Numbered from the stretch's first letter, positions 36,645-46,440 are shown. The stretch is DNA of 55,110 nt from Clostridiales bacterium (GCA_012519845.1 JAAYPK010000077.1:1-55110); one strand, 5' to 3'. Notes: a model not told the origin generated them from the sequence alone. A program made the numbers and translations.

Positions 36645-37346
36645 CTAAATACATAATAAGCTTCCTCTATCAAATAATTTTCCTTTTTTTAAAGAAACTG
36701 TTTCTATTTCATGTTTATATAAGAATTTTGCTAGTTCATTACCATATTGATAATGAGATAATTCTCCAAATAAAGCAAGCTTATTAGAAGAAATCATTCC
36801 ACCAACACCACCAATGAAGCCATAATTTAATGTAGGCAAAATAATATCTCCAGGTGGTAATAAAAGTATATCAAAATTTTCTTTTATTAATTTTTTATAA
36901 ATAGATGTGTCGGAAGTAACAATAACATTATCTTTTATTGGTAAAACTGAACATTTTGTATAGCCTTGCTTAACATTGATAATTTTTTTATCCTTTTGAG
37001 ATTGTAATAAAACTCTATCGGTAAATTTAATGTTGTGAATAAAGTAATTATCTAATATTAATCCATTTAAAATAATATTATTTGGATATTTATAACCTAA
37101 ATTATCTTTGGATAATATATATTTGATATTGTTTTTTGATAATTCCTCTAAAAAATATTCAGGTATATCTTTATGAACAATTACTTCTTTTTTATTCTTA
37201 TTAGGTATAGAAAGCTGTATATCAACATGACCATTAATAGCTTCGTAAACATTGTTACTTTTAGGTATTATAATTGGTTTTAAACCTATATTAATGATAT
37301 TATTTATTTCTTCTTCTGAAACTCTATAATCTAAAAAGCAATTCAT
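36645..37346 (-). CDS. DUF6873 family (GME-fold) protein
   Basis: A 233-residue protein similar to the clostridial DUF6873 family, whose fold is that of guanidino-modifying enzymes. Recognised stretches are NCFLDYRVSEEEI at the start, NGHVDIQLSI (with the conserved D after H), YTKCSVLPIKDNVIVTSD, LLPPGDIILPTLNYGFIGG and LALFGELSHY. The GGVGGM and CSVLP segments are typical positions of active-site residues in that fold. No substrate is known. The start ATG has AAGGAGA upstream. The gene stands alone, convergent with hslO and divergent from ytxC. Confidence 0.75.
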   Translation of the reverse strand: MNCFLDYRVSEEEINNIINIGLKPIIIPKSNNVYEAINGHVDIQLSIPNKNKKEVIVHKDIPEYFLEELSKNNIKYILSKDNLGYKYPNNIILNGLILDNYFIHNIKFTDRVLLQSQKDKKIINVKQGYTKCSVLPIKDNVIVTSDTSIYKKLIKENFDILLLPPGDIILPTLNYGFIGGVGGMISSNKLALFGELSHYQYGNELAKFLYKHEIETVSLKKGKLFDRGSLLCI

Positions 37347-37436
37347 GAAATCTCCTTAATTTGTTATTACATTACTACGTGTCTTTTATTAATTATTATA
37401 TTAAATAATAAAAAAATCAATGATATTTTATACACA

Positions 37437-37510
37437 AGCTCAGAAAATCTAGTATGAGCTAAAATAATCCATGGTTCCAAAGTTGCCTTTACGATTTTTT
37501 ATATAAAATT
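37437..37510. repeat. Dispersed repeat, copy 2 (about 75 bases)
   Basis: Counterpart of 27347-27424. It contains TATGAGCTAAAATAATCC, GGTTCCAAAGTTGCC and TTTACGATTTTTTATA. It lies directly upstream of the ytxC promoter, in a 218-base intergenic stretch (37347-37564) that otherwise holds only that promoter and the divergent start region. Confidence 0.5.
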
Positions 37511-37511
37511 T

Positions 37512-37541
37512 TGTATAGACCTTTGTTTTTAATACATACTA
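37512..37541 (+). promoter_or_regulatory. Sigma-G/F-type promoter of ytxC
   Basis: TGTATA at 37512-37517, 17 bases, CATACTA at 37535-37541. Both elements match TGNATA and CATNNTA. A weaker vegetative alternative (TAGACC, 18 bases, TATACT) overlaps it. Confidence 0.6.
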
Positions 37542-37564
37542 TACTTAGAAGGGAGTGAAAACCC

Positions 37565-38467
37565 ATGCTTGTACTAAAATTAGCTTACTTTGAAGAAATG
37601 GATTTTATATTAGAATTACAAGAACTTAGAGAAATATTAAAGAAAAAGAATATAAACTTAGGTTTTGTTGAGAGTATAGAGGGTAACACACATATTATAA
37701 AAGTTATGTGTAATGATAATGAATATAATGAGAAAACCTTTGATAGAATTAATTTATATATTAGTAATGTATTGTACAAATTAGTAATAAGCCAGTATAA
37801 AAAGAGAGAGTTATTTCAATTTTTAACTGAAACTTATTATTTTTTAAAGCAAGAAGAGATAATCCAAATAGAAGAATTAATAATGAATATATTAAATATG
37901 CAAGAAAAGCCTAATAATGATATATTAATTTATTGTTATAATAAAATAAATAATATAATAGGGAAGATTTCACAATGCATAGATGAAAATAGAGAGATAA
38001 ATGTAAATGGTTTTATAAGATTTAGAATGAAAGAACTTAGAAATGATATAGAGAGCATAATTGACAAAATAGTTGAAAAATATATGATTGAGAAAGAATA
38101 CGAAGAATTTATTAAATTATTACAATATTTTGTAGATATACAAGAAAGTAAAATAGATGAGGTAAATATTAAGATTGAACCAATGGGAGTATACATTGTA
38201 ACTGATAAAGAAGGAAAAGATATATTTAGTATGTTTTTAAAGGAATTAACAGAATCAGAATTACAAATTGTAGATGCAAATATTGAAGATATATTAATTA
38301 GTGGATTAATTACAAATGTTCCTAAGAATATAATTATTCATGGTAAAAATAACAGTACAAATAAAGAATTTATAAAAACAATTGTAAGTGTATTTGGAAA
38401 TAGAGTAAAATTTATTGAAAGAAATGAAAAATGTACTGAAATAAATATTGACAGAATAAAAACCTAG
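37565..38467 (+). CDS. ytxC: Sporulation protein YtxC
   Basis: A 300-residue member of the YtxC family, conserved in endospore formers and usually just upstream of threonyl-tRNA synthetase or infC. The family segment NGFIRFRMKELRNDIESIID is at about residues 149-168, and KEYEEFIKLLQYFVDIQESK follows. No enzyme motif is seen, and the molecular role is unknown. ATG 37565 has AAGGGAG ten bases before. A sigma-G-like promoter lies upstream. The infC leader begins right after its stop, so some read-through into infC is possible. Confidence 0.85.
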   Translation: MLVLKLAYFEEMDFILELQELREILKKKNINLGFVESIEGNTHIIKVMCNDNEYNEKTFDRINLYISNVLYKLVISQYKKRELFQFLTETYYFLKQEEIIQIEELIMNILNMQEKPNNDILIYCYNKINNIIGKISQCIDENREINVNGFIRFRMKELRNDIESIIDKIVEKYMIEKEYEEFIKLLQYFVDIQESKIDEVNIKIEPMGVYIVTDKEGKDIFSMFLKELTESELQIVDANIEDILISGLITNVPKNIIIHGKNNSTNKEFIKTIVSVFGNRVKFIERNEKCTEINIDRIKT

Positions 38468-38479
38468 TGATAAAATAAG

Positions 38480-38585
38480 GTTTGTTAAGTAGAGACAGCC
38501 GTTTCTCACCTTACAGCGCCTAAAGGTAGCTAGTTTGGTTATTTTTATTTTTGATAATATAGGACGGCGTGTGCCGTCCTTTTAT
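38480..38585 (+). ncRNA. Leader of the infC-rpmI-rplT operon (L20-type leader candidate)
   Basis: Structured 5' leader upstream of infC. Its visible parts are ACAGCCGTTTCTCACC, CAGCGCCTAAAGGTAGC, and a perfect hairpin AGGACGGC (38561-38568) with GCCGTCCT (38573-38580) followed by TTTTATTAT. This position and layout match the ribosomal protein L20 leader of Firmicutes, in which L20 binding promotes termination. Whether the L20-binding fold is present needs a covariance-model check. Confidence 0.7.
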
Positions 38586-38627
38586 TATATATATAAATAG
38601 TTTCTTTTATTTTCGGAGGTGAAGACT

Positions 38628-39140
38628 ATCAATAAAAAATATATTGTTAATGAAGATATAAGAGAAAAAGAAATTAGAGTTATTGCTAATGATGGTTCTC
38701 AATTAGGTATATTATCAACAAAAGAGGCTCAAGCAATGGCGGATGAAGCAGAACTAGATTTAGTTATGATTTCACCAACAGCTAAGCCACCAGTTTGTAA
38801 GATAATGGATTTGGGTAAATTCATATATGAGCAATCCAAAAAAGAAAAAGAGGCAAAGAAAAATCAAAAGGTTATTAACATCAAGGAAGTAAGAGTTAGT
38901 CTTACTATTGAAGAACATGACATTGAAATTAAAGCTAAAAATGCAAGGAAGTTCTTATTAGATGGGGACAAAGTTAAGATTACTGTTAGATTTAGAGGAA
39001 GAGAAATGGAACTTGCTCATAGAGGGCAAAAGATTTTAGAAAACTTTGTAAACAAATTAGAGGATGTTTCAATTATTGAAAAACCAGCTAAAAGAGAAGG
39101 AAGAAATATGACAGTAGTTTTAGGACCTAAGAAGGCGTAA
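38628..39140 (+). CDS. infC: Translation initiation factor IF-3
   Basis: Binds the 30S subunit and checks the start codon. The N-domain reads [17 protein letters not shown], the central [21 protein letters not shown] segment is [19 protein letters not shown], and the C-domain has [17 protein letters not shown]. The start is unusual. The GTG at 38619 lies inside the ribosome binding site GGAGGTG, while the ATC at 38628 is seven bases after it, the ideal distance. IF-3 genes commonly start with AUU/AUC so that IF-3 represses its own translation. I therefore place the start at ATC (170 residues). Followed by rpmI and rplT. Confidence 0.95.
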   Translation: MNKKYIVNEDIREKEIRVIANDGSQLGILSTKEAQAMADEAELDLVMISPTAKPPVCKIMDLGKFIYEQSKKEKEAKKNQKVINIKEVRVSLTIEEHDIEIKAKNARKFLLDGDKVKITVRFRGREMELAHRGQKILENFVNKLEDVSIIEKPAKREGRNMTVVLGPKKA

Positions 39141-39160
39141 ACTGAGAGGAGGAAATTATA

Positions 39161-39358
39161 ATGCCAAAAATGAAAAGCCATAGAGGTGCAGCTAAAAGAT
39201 TCAAGAAAACAGGAACAGGAAAACTTAAGAGAGCTAAAGCTTTTACAAGTCATATCTTAACTAAGAAGAGTCAAAAGAGAAAGAGAAATCTTAGAAAGAC
39301 AGGATATGTATCAACTGCTCAAGAAAAAGTAATGAAGAAATTATTACCATACCTATAG
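39161..39358 (+). CDS. rpmI: 50S ribosomal protein L35
   Basis: A 65-residue basic ribosomal protein. It begins [20 protein letters not shown] and ends VMKKLLPYL, both typical for L35. It follows infC by 20 bases with GAGAGGAGG upstream, and rplT follows after 25 bases. This is the conserved infC-rpmI-rplT operon, expected to be controlled through the upstream leader by L20. Confidence 0.98.
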   Translation: MPKMKSHRGAAKRFKKTGTGKLKRAKAFTSHILTKKSQKRKRNLRKTGYVSTAQEKVMKKLLPYL

Positions 39359-39383
39359 GATTGGATTACAGGAGGTTTAAAAA

Positions 39384-39743
39384 ATGGCAAGAGTAAAAAG
39401 AGCTGTAAATGCTCGTAAGAATCATAAAAAAGTTTTAAAGCTTGCAAAGGGATACTACGGTGGAAAGAGTAAGTTATTTAAGACAGCTAATGAATCAGTA
39501 ATAAGAGCATTAAGAAATGCATATGTAGGAAGAAAATTAAAGAAGAGAGATTATAGACAATTATGGATTGCTAGAATTAATGCAGCAACAAGAATGAATG
39601 ATCTTTCATATTCAAAATTTATGAATGGAATTAAAAAAGCTGGAATAGATATAAACAGAAAGATGTTATCTGAAATAGCTATTAACGATCCAAAAGCTTT
39701 TGCTGAATTAGTTGAAGTTGCTAAGAAGCAATTAGGAGCTTAA
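39384..39743 (+). CDS. rplT: 50S ribosomal protein L20
   Basis: A 119-residue protein essential in early 50S assembly and a likely repressor of its own operon. It begins [15 protein letters not shown] and has [19 protein letters not shown] and [14 protein letters not shown], the L20 signature. The ribosome binding site is AGGAGG eight bases before the ATG. A strong terminator follows. Confidence 0.98.
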   Translation: MARVKRAVNARKNHKKVLKLAKGYYGGKSKLFKTANESVIRALRNAYVGRKLKKRDYRQLWIARINAATRMNDLSYSKFMNGIKKAGIDINRKMLSEIAINDPKAFAELVEVAKKQLGA

Positions 39744-39750
39744 ACATAAT

Positions 39751-39777
39751 GCGACCTAATATGGTCGCTTTTTTTTA
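39751..39777 (+). terminator. Terminator of the infC-rpmI-rplT operon
   Basis: GCGACC at 39751-39756 and GGTCGC at 39763-39768 form a stem with a six-base loop, followed by eight T. Confidence 0.93.
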
Positions 39778-39806
39778 TATAATTAAGTAATTCCTGAGGT
39801 GATATT

Positions 39807-41156
39807 ATGAAGAGTAAATTAAAAAACACTGGGATAAATTTAAATGGAGTACGTATACTTTCTATAGGATTTTTTGTCGCAATTATTATTGGAGCAATTT
39901 TATTGACTCTCCCAATTTCTTCAGCAAATGGGGAAGCTACTAATTTTTTAGACTCCCTTTTTACATCTACTTCAGCTGTTTGTGTTACTGGATTAATTAC
40001 TGTAGATACAGGAACCCATTGGAGTACTTTTGGTCAGACAGTTATTATACTATTAATTGAAGTTGGTGGGCTTGGTTTTATGTCCTTTGCAACTATGATA
40101 GCAGTACTTCTAGGGAAAAAGATAACTTTAAAAGAACGGTTAGTAATGCAAGAAGCACTTAATACTTTTAGTATTCAAGGGATGGTAAGAATGGTTAAGT
40201 ATGTTCTTGGATTTACTTTTTTAGTGCAGATTTTTGGGGCCTTATTACTATCAACTCAATTTGTTCCTGAGTACGGAATAATTAAAGGAATGGGCTTTAG
40301 CTTTTTTCATTCTATTTCTGCTTTTTGTAATGCAGGATTTGACTTGTTCGGAAATTTCACAAGCCTAACTAATCATAATACTAATTCTGTTATAATACTT
40401 ACTATTTCATTTTTAATAATAATTGGAGGCTTGGGCTTTACTGTATGGCTAGAAATTTATAATTATAATGGTACTAGAAAGTTATCATTACATTCAAAAA
40501 TTGTTATATTAATAACATCATTATTATTAGTAATTGGAACTATTTTGTTTTTAGCGGTTGAATTTGAAAATTCCAATACTATTGGTAATATGGGAGTTAA
40601 GGATAAACTTTTAAATTCATTTTTCTCATCAGTAACGCCTAGAACAGCAGGATTTAATTCTGTAGATACAAATGGAACTACAAATGCAGGTAAACTATTA
40701 ACAGTAATTTTAATGTTTATTGGAGGCTCACCAGGGTCAACAGCAGGAGGACTTAAAACTGTTACTTTTGGTGTGATTTTACTTACAGTTATATCAGTTA
40801 TTAGAGGAAGAGAAGATACTGAAGTATTTGAAAGAAGGATACCAAAAGAAATTGTATATAGATCCTTTGCAATATTTATTATTGCATTTACACTTGTATT
40901 AACAGTAGCTATGATCTTATCAATAACGGAGCCAGATGAAAAATTTATTGATCTGCTTTATGAAGCCACTTCTGCTTTTGGTACTGTTGGTATTACAACA
41001 GGAGTAACACAAAGACTTAGTACTGTTGGAAAAATTATTATTATGATTACAATGTATTTAGGTAGAGTAGGTCCATTGACAGTTGCCTTTGCAATAATAA
41101 GAAGTAGAAAAAAAACAGGAATAAAATATCCAAAAGGAAAAATATTAATTGGTTAG
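39807..41156 (+). CDS. Potassium uptake protein, TrkH/KtrB family
   Basis: A 449-residue potassium channel-like transporter subunit with four M1-P-M2 repeats. Filter segments are TSTSAVCVTGL (first), ISAFCNAGFDLFG (second), SVTPRTAGFNSV (third) and EATSAFGTVGITTG (fourth). The gating loop IGGSPGSTAGGLKTVTFG is in the third repeat. ATG 39807 has CTGAGGTG upstream. It is followed after 11 bases by the cytoplasmic RCK subunit, so the two form a Ktr-type K+ (and possibly Na+-coupled) system. Confidence 0.95.
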   Translation: MKSKLKNTGINLNGVRILSIGFFVAIIIGAILLTLPISSANGEATNFLDSLFTSTSAVCVTGLITVDTGTHWSTFGQTVIILLIEVGGLGFMSFATMIAVLLGKKITLKERLVMQEALNTFSIQGMVRMVKYVLGFTFLVQIFGALLLSTQFVPEYGIIKGMGFSFFHSISAFCNAGFDLFGNFTSLTNHNTNSVIILTISFLIIIGGLGFTVWLEIYNYNGTRKLSLHSKIVILITSLLLVIGTILFLAVEFENSNTIGNMGVKDKLLNSFFSSVTPRTAGFNSVDTNGTTNAGKLLTVILMFIGGSPGSTAGGLKTVTFGVILLTVISVIRGREDTEVFERRIPKEIVYRSFAIFIIAFTLVLTVAMILSITEPDEKFIDLLYEATSAFGTVGITTGVTQRLSTVGKIIIMITMYLGRVGPLTVAFAIIRSRKKTGIKYPKGKILIG

Positions 41157-41167
41157 GAGTTAGGAAA

Positions 41168-41836
41168 ATGTCAAAAAAGCAATTTATAGTTATAGGATTA
41201 GGAAGATTTGGAACATCTGTAGCTCGTACTCTTTATGAATTAGGAAATGATGTTTTAGTTATTGATAATAATGAAGACTTAGTTCAAGATATATCAGATA
41301 GTGTAACTCATGCAGTTCAAATGGATGCAACAGATGAAAATGCATTAAGAAGTCTTGGACTTAGAAATTTTGATGTGGCAGTAGTTACAATAGGTGATAA
41401 CATACAAGCAAGTGTAATGGTTACTTTATTAGTTAAGGAATTAGGTGTTAAATATATAATAGCAAAAGGTAACAGTGATTTACATGCTAAAGTATTATAT
41501 AAAATAGGTGCAGACAGAGTTATACTTCCAGAAAAGGATATGGGAGTAAGAGTAGCCCATAATTTAGTTTCTTCTAATATACTAGATTATATTGAATTAT
41601 CAGAAGATTATAGTATTATGGAAATTCAGGTACTTGATGAATGGTGTAATAAACCAATTAAAGATCTAAAACTTAGAAGTAAGTATGGTATAAATGTTAT
41701 GGCTATAAAGAGAAATGATAATATTAATTTAAATCCTTCAGCTGATGATTTAATAAAGGAAAATGATATTTTAGTTGCTATTGGTTCAGCTGAGGACTTA
41801 TCAAGTTTAGAAGGAATGATTGTTAAAGTTAATTAA
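41168..41836 (+). CDS. Potassium uptake regulatory subunit, TrkA/KtrA family
   Basis: A 222-residue cytoplasmic RCK protein. The N-terminal Rossmann domain has FIVIGLGRFGTSVARTL and VLVIDNNEDLV, the ligand-binding region for ATP/ADP or NAD. The C-terminal RCK_C domain covers about residues 135-220, with VLDEWCNKPIKDLKLRS and NDILVAIGSAEDL. It assembles as a ring on the membrane subunit and gates it. The short ribosome binding site (TAGGAG) lies 11 bases after the upstream stop. Confidence 0.95.
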   Translation: MSKKQFIVIGLGRFGTSVARTLYELGNDVLVIDNNEDLVQDISDSVTHAVQMDATDENALRSLGLRNFDVAVVTIGDNIQASVMVTLLVKELGVKYIIAKGNSDLHAKVLYKIGADRVILPEKDMGVRVAHNLVSSNILDYIELSEDYSIMEIQVLDEWCNKPIKDLKLRSKYGINVMAIKRNDNINLNPSADDLIKENDILVAIGSAEDLSSLEGMIVKVN

Positions 41837-41848
41837 TGAGGTGAAAGT

Positions 41849-42640
41849 TTGATTACTATAGAAAGTAAAGAAAATAATCTCTTTAAAGATACAAAAAAGC
41901 TTAAGGATAGAAAAGGGAGAACAAAAAGTTCCAAGTATATTATTGAAGGTTTTAGATTAGTTGAAGAAGCTTTTAAAGCAAGAATTTCAATTGAATATTT
42001 ATTTCTTCAACAGGGAGAAGAAGAAAAATTATATAAATATTTAGGTGAATATTTAAATAACACAAAAATATTTATATTAAGAGAACAGTTATTTAGAGAA
42101 TTAAGTTCTACTTCAAAACCTCAAGGAATAATAGCAGTAGTTAAGATTATAGAAAACCAAATAAAAAAAGAAGGAAATTTTTATTTGCTTTGCGATAAAA
42201 TACAGGATCCGGGAAATTTAGGGACTATTATAAGAACAGCGCATGCTGCTGGTGTTGATGGCATTATTTTAACAAAAGGAACTGTAGATATTTTTAATGA
42301 TAAAACAATTAGGGCTACTATGGGTTCAATGTTTTATGTGCCTATATTATTTGAAGATGATAATCTAACTATTACTAAATCTTTAATTAATAAAGGATTT
42401 TCACTGTTAGCTACATCTTTAGAAGGTGAAAATGATTTTTTTAAAGAAGATTTAACAGGAAAAGTAGTAGTAACAGTAGGTAATGAAGGTAATGGGGTAA
42501 GCAATGAAATTTATAATTTATGTACTAAAAAGGTTAAAATCCCAATGCCAGGCGGAGCTGAATCTTTAAATGTAGGAGTTGCAACTTCTATTATACTTTA
42601 TGAAAAAGTAAGGCAATCATTAATATTTATTAATGAATAG
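41849..42640 (+). CDS. SpoU/TrmH family RNA 2'-O-methyltransferase
   Basis: A 263-residue SPOUT-class enzyme that methylates a ribose in rRNA or tRNA using SAM. The N-terminal substrate-binding domain has STSKPQGIIAVVKI before the catalytic domain. Motif 1 is DPGNLGTIIRTAHAAG, motif 2 is VVTVGNEGNGVS, and motif 3 is IPMPGGAESLNVGVA, which forms the trefoil knot. The site modified is not predictable. The start is TTG 41849 with GAGGTGAAAG; no ATG gives the full N-terminus. The gene follows the K+ system by 12 bases and precedes the pheST T-box. Confidence 0.93.
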   Translation: MITIESKENNLFKDTKKLKDRKGRTKSSKYIIEGFRLVEEAFKARISIEYLFLQQGEEEKLYKYLGEYLNNTKIFILREQLFRELSSTSKPQGIIAVVKIIENQIKKEGNFYLLCDKIQDPGNLGTIIRTAHAAGVDGIILTKGTVDIFNDKTIRATMGSMFYVPILFEDDNLTITKSLINKGFSLLATSLEGENDFFKEDLTGKVVVTVGNEGNGVSNEIYNLCTKKVKIPMPGGAESLNVGVATSIILYEKVRQSLIFINE

Positions 42641-42669
42641 TTGAAATAATAAAGGAATATATGTATAAT
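42641..42669 (+). promoter_or_regulatory. Promoter of the pheS T-box transcript
   Basis: TTGAAA at 42641-42646, directly after the upstream stop codon, 17 bases, then TATAAT at 42664-42669. Confidence 0.8.
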
Positions 42670-42675
42670 GTTTTA

Positions 42676-42932
42676 TATAAATTAATAATAAACTTTGACG
42701 GAGAAAGTAAATATTTTAAAGCTTTAAGGGAGAAATGGTCGTGGACTGTAAGCCATTTTAAGATAAGAAATATTGAAGTTCGCTCTTGAGTTCTAGTTGT
42801 GAAATTAATAGTAGTAACTAGCGGGAAATCGATAAATTTACTAAGTGGTTATAATAGTTAATTAACTAATTATTATAACAATTAGGGTGGTAACGCGGAA
42901 TATTCGTCCCTTTTTATAGGGGACGTTTTTTT
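42676..42932 (+). ncRNA. T-box leader (tRNA-Phe responsive) of pheST
   Basis: T-box riboswitch controlling pheST. GAAG is followed by TTC at 42779-42781, a phenylalanine codon in the same setting as GAAG-GTA in the valS leader. The T-box core AGGGTGGTAACGCGG is at 42884-42898. The terminator hairpin has CGTCCC (42905-42910) pairing with GGGACG (42920-42925) before seven T. Starvation for charged tRNA-Phe should raise pheST expression. Confidence 0.94.
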
Positions 42933-42974
42933 ATGTAAAAAATTGTTGTTAGTGAATTAGAAAGGAGTATATAT

Positions 42975-43994
42975 ATGCAAGAAAAATTAAAAGAAATAAA
43001 AGAAAAAGCATTAGAAGAATTGAATAATGTTAAAGATAGCGGAGCTATTGAAGATATTAAAGTAAAATACCTAGGTAAAAAAGGTGAACTTACTACAATA
43101 TTAAGAAGTATGGGGAACTTATCTAAAGAGGAAAGACCAGTAGTTGGAAAGCTTGTAAATGATGTAAAAAAGATACTTGAAGAAAAAATAGAGGATATTG
43201 TTTCAAATATAAAAGAAAAGGAAAAGAAAATTAAACTAGAAAGTGAAATAATAGATGTTACTTTACCAGGAAATAAAATAGAAATAGGTAAAAGGCATCC
43301 TTTAGAATTAACTCTTGAAAGAGTAAAAGATATATTTATTTCAATGGGATTTTCTATAGAAGATGGTCCAGAAGTAGAATTAGATTACTATAATTTTGAA
43401 GCCTTAAATATTCCTAAGAACCATCCAGCTAAAAGTGAACAAGATACTTTATATATAAATGATAAAGTGTTATTAAGAACACAAACTTCCCCAGTTCAAA
43501 TAAGAGTTATGGAAAAACAAGAACCACCAATTAAAATGATTTCGCCAGGAAAGGTATATAGAGCAGATTCAGTTGATGCTACTCACTCACCAATATTCTA
43601 TCAAATGGAAGGTTTGGTTGTAGCAAAAGGAGTTACTTTTGCAGATTTAAAAGGAACTCTTGAGTTATTTGCAAAAAAAATGTTTGGGGATAAGGTAAAA
43701 ACAAAATTTAGACCACATCACTTCCCATTTACAGAGCCATCAGCAGAAATGGACGCTACCTGCTTTGTTTGCGGAGGAAAAGGATGTAATGTATGTAAAG
43801 GATCAGGATGGATAGAATTACTAGGCTGTGGAATGGTTCATCCAAATGTACTTAGAAACTGTGGAATAGATCCAGAAGTTTATAGTGGATTTGCATTTGG
43901 ATTTGGTATAGATAGAATGGTAATGCTAAGTTATGGCTTAGATGATATTAGATTACTATATGAAAGTGATATGAGATTCTTAAATCAATTCTAG
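42975..43994 (+). CDS. pheS: Phenylalanyl-tRNA synthetase alpha subunit
   Basis: Catalytic subunit of the alpha2-beta2 synthetase. An N-terminal coiled coil covers residues 1-80, followed by the class II core. Motif 2 is in [20 protein letters not shown] and nearby, [16 protein letters not shown] is the family landmark, and motif 3 is in [15 protein letters not shown] Cys cluster [17 protein letters not shown] lies in between. Its 339 residues are normal. ATG 42975 has AAAGGAG. pheT starts 16 bases after its stop. Confidence 0.98.
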   Translation: MQEKLKEIKEKALEELNNVKDSGAIEDIKVKYLGKKGELTTILRSMGNLSKEERPVVGKLVNDVKKILEEKIEDIVSNIKEKEKKIKLESEIIDVTLPGNKIEIGKRHPLELTLERVKDIFISMGFSIEDGPEVELDYYNFEALNIPKNHPAKSEQDTLYINDKVLLRTQTSPVQIRVMEKQEPPIKMISPGKVYRADSVDATHSPIFYQMEGLVVAKGVTFADLKGTLELFAKKMFGDKVKTKFRPHHFPFTEPSAEMDATCFVCGGKGCNVCKGSGWIELLGCGMVHPNVLRNCGIDPEVYSGFAFGFGIDRMVMLSYGLDDIRLLYESDMRFLNQF

Positions 43995-44010
43995 AGGAGG
44001 AGAAACAATA

Positions 44011-46386
44011 ATGAAAGTACCATATAATTGGATAAAAGATTATGTTGATATAAATGTAGGACCACAAGAATTAGGTGATATCTTAACTCTAACAGGTTCT
44101 CAATTAGAAGAAATTGAAATTCAAGGTGACAATATAAAAAATGTTGTTGTATGTGAAATAGAAAAGATTGAAGATCACCCAGATGCAGATAGATTAAAAG
44201 TATGTCAAGTTAATATTGGAAGTGAAAAAATTCAAATAGTAACAGCTGCTACTAATATGAAAGAAGGTGATAAAGTTCCTGTAGCCCTTCATAAATCAGT
44301 TTTAGCTGATGGAACAGAAATCAAAAAAGGTAAAATGAGAGGGATTCTTTCAAATGGAATGTTTTGTTCAGAGGAAGAATTAGGAATAGCAGGAGATGAA
44401 CCTGTAGTAGGTCTAATGATACTTCCAAAAGATGCAACTATAGGAATGGATATTAAAGAGTATTTAGGATTAAATAAAGCTATATTGGATTTTGAAATAA
44501 CTTCAAATAGGCCAGATTGCTTAAGTATGGTTGGAATGGCAAGAGAAGCAGCAGCGGCTCTAGATACAACTTATAAAATGCCAAATATGAAATATCAAGT
44601 TAATAATTCTTGTAATATAAATAATGAACTAAAAGTTGAAATTAAAAGTCCATTATGTAATAGATATATGGCAAGAAAAATTAAAAATGTTAATATTCAG
44701 CCATCACCTTCATGGATGCAAGAAAGACTAATGGAGGCAGGAGTTAGACCAATCAATAATATAGTTGATATTACAAACTTTGTTATGCTTGAAATTGGTG
44801 AACCAATGCATGCTTTTGATGCTAGAGAGCTTAAGGCTAAAAAGATTGTTGTAGAGCAAGCTAAAAAAGGCGAAAAATTTGTAACACTAGATGAAATAGA
44901 AAGAGAATTAAATGAAAATTTCCTATGTATAAAAGATGGAGATAGAACTGTTGCTTTAGCAGGTATTATGGGTGGATTAAATTCAGAAATAAAAGAAGAT
45001 ACTACAGAAGTTGTTTTTGAATGTGCAAACTTTGATGGAACTAATATAAGAGTTAATTCAAAAGCATTAGGGCTTAGAACAGAAAGTTCAAGCAGATTTG
45101 AAAAGGACATTGACCCTAATTTAGCATTAGAAGCATTAAATAGAGCTTGTGCTTTAGTATGTGAACTTGGAGCTGGAGAAGTTATTGAGGGAACAATAGA
45201 TGAGTATCCAAACAAAAAAGAAATAAGTCATCTTACAGTTTCAGCTTCATGGATAAATAAGTTTTTAGGTACAGAGATATCTAAAGAAGAAATGAAAAAA
45301 GCTTTAGATTCTTTAGATATGGGTACAGAAATAAATGGAGATAATTTAGAAATTACTGTTCCAACTTTCAGAGTGGATATTGGAATTAAAGAAGATATTG
45401 CAGAAGAAGTTGCAAGAATATATGGGTATGATAAAATCCCAACAACAGTATTTAATGAAACACCATTTAGAGAAAATAAGCATAAAGATTATTTATTAAG
45501 AGAAGTAGTAATAAACACATTAATTGCAAGTGGGTTAAATCAATCAATTTCATATTCATTTACATCACCTAAGGTTTTTGATAAAGTAAGAATACCAGAG
45601 GATTCACCTTTAAGAAATGTAATAAAAATTAAAAATCCTTTAGGTGAAGATTATTCAATTATGAGAACATCAACTTTACCTTCAATGATGGAATGTTTAG
45701 GACGTAATTATTCAAGAAGTAATGAATATGCAAGATTATTTGAAATAGGGAAAGTATATATAAAAAATGAGGATGAGGAAGAACTACCTCTTGAAAGAAA
45801 TATATTAACTATAGGATTATATGGTAAATGTGATTTCTTAGACTTAAAAGGAATAGTTGAAAATGTACTTGATAGATTAGGAATAACTAAAGGAAAATAT
45901 TTAAGAGAATCTAACAATAGTACTTTCCATCCAGGTAAAACTGCATCTCTTCAATTAAGAGGAAAATATGCAGGAGTATTTGGAGAAATTCATCCTGATG
46001 TTCAAGAAGAATATGGTCTTCAAGTACCATGCTATATTGCAGAACTTGATCTTGATTTATTATTTGAAGCTGCAAATACCAATAAAAAATATACACCTAT
46101 TGCTAAGTTCCCAGCTGCTACAAGAGATATTTCTATTTTAGTTAATGATGAAGTATTAGCAGGAGATGTTGAAGAAACAATAAAAAAAGCTGGTGGTTCT
46201 TTAATTGAAAAGGTATCATTATTTGATATATATAAAGGTGCTCAAATAGAAAAAGGTAAGAAGAGTATGGCTTATGCAATAGTTTATAGAGATCCTAAAA
46301 AATCTTTAAGAGATGAAGAAGTTAATAAGGTTCATGATAAAATATTAAAACAATTAGAAAATAAATTAGGTGCTGAATTAAGATAA
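44011..46386 (+). CDS. pheT: Phenylalanyl-tRNA synthetase beta subunit
   Basis: Editing and tRNA-binding subunit of PheRS. Domains in order are an N-terminal tRNA-binding OB domain (about 40-150; [11 protein letters not shown]), the B3/B4 editing domain (about 210-380; LAGIMGG), B5 (about 400-475), a catalytic-like core (about 480-680; [20 protein letters not shown]) and a C-terminal anticodon-binding FDX-ACB domain (about 695-790; [16 protein letters not shown]). Its 791 residues are normal. The ribosome binding site GAGGAGG precedes ATG 44011. A strong terminator follows. Confidence 0.98.
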   Translation: MKVPYNWIKDYVDINVGPQELGDILTLTGSQLEEIEIQGDNIKNVVVCEIEKIEDHPDADRLKVCQVNIGSEKIQIVTAATNMKEGDKVPVALHKSVLADGTEIKKGKMRGILSNGMFCSEEELGIAGDEPVVGLMILPKDATIGMDIKEYLGLNKAILDFEITSNRPDCLSMVGMAREAAAALDTTYKMPNMKYQVNNSCNINNELKVEIKSPLCNRYMARKIKNVNIQPSPSWMQERLMEAGVRPINNIVDITNFVMLEIGEPMHAFDARELKAKKIVVEQAKKGEKFVTLDEIERELNENFLCIKDGDRTVALAGIMGGLNSEIKEDTTEVVFECANFDGTNIRVNSKALGLRTESSSRFEKDIDPNLALEALNRACALVCELGAGEVIEGTIDEYPNKKEISHLTVSASWINKFLGTEISKEEMKKALDSLDMGTEINGDNLEITVPTFRVDIGIKEDIAEEVARIYGYDKIPTTVFNETPFRENKHKDYLLREVVINTLIASGLNQSISYSFTSPKVFDKVRIPEDSPLRNVIKIKNPLGEDYSIMRTSTLPSMMECLGRNYSRSNEYARLFEIGKVYIKNEDEEELPLERNILTIGLYGKCDFLDLKGIVENVLDRLGITKGKYLRESNNSTFHPGKTASLQLRGKYAGVFGEIHPDVQEEYGLQVPCYIAELDLDLLFEAANTNKKYTPIAKFPAATRDISILVNDEVLAGDVEETIKKAGGSLIEKVSLFDIYKGAQIEKGKKSMAYAIVYRDPKKSLRDEEVNKVHDKILKQLENKLGAELR

Positions 46387-46400
46387 GTTAAAATAATAAA

Positions 46401-46440
46401 AACTATTGTAAAGTTTGAAAATTTTACAATAGTTTTTTTA
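46401..46440 (+). terminator. Terminator after pheST
   Basis: AACTATTGTAAA at 46401-46412 pairs with TTTACAATAGTT at 46422-46433, followed by seven T. Confidence 0.92.

Noticed and set aside
44697-45215. Minus-strand ORF of 172 codons
   Set aside because: It lies entirely inside pheT and is serine-rich antisense of an AT-rich gene; no start signal.
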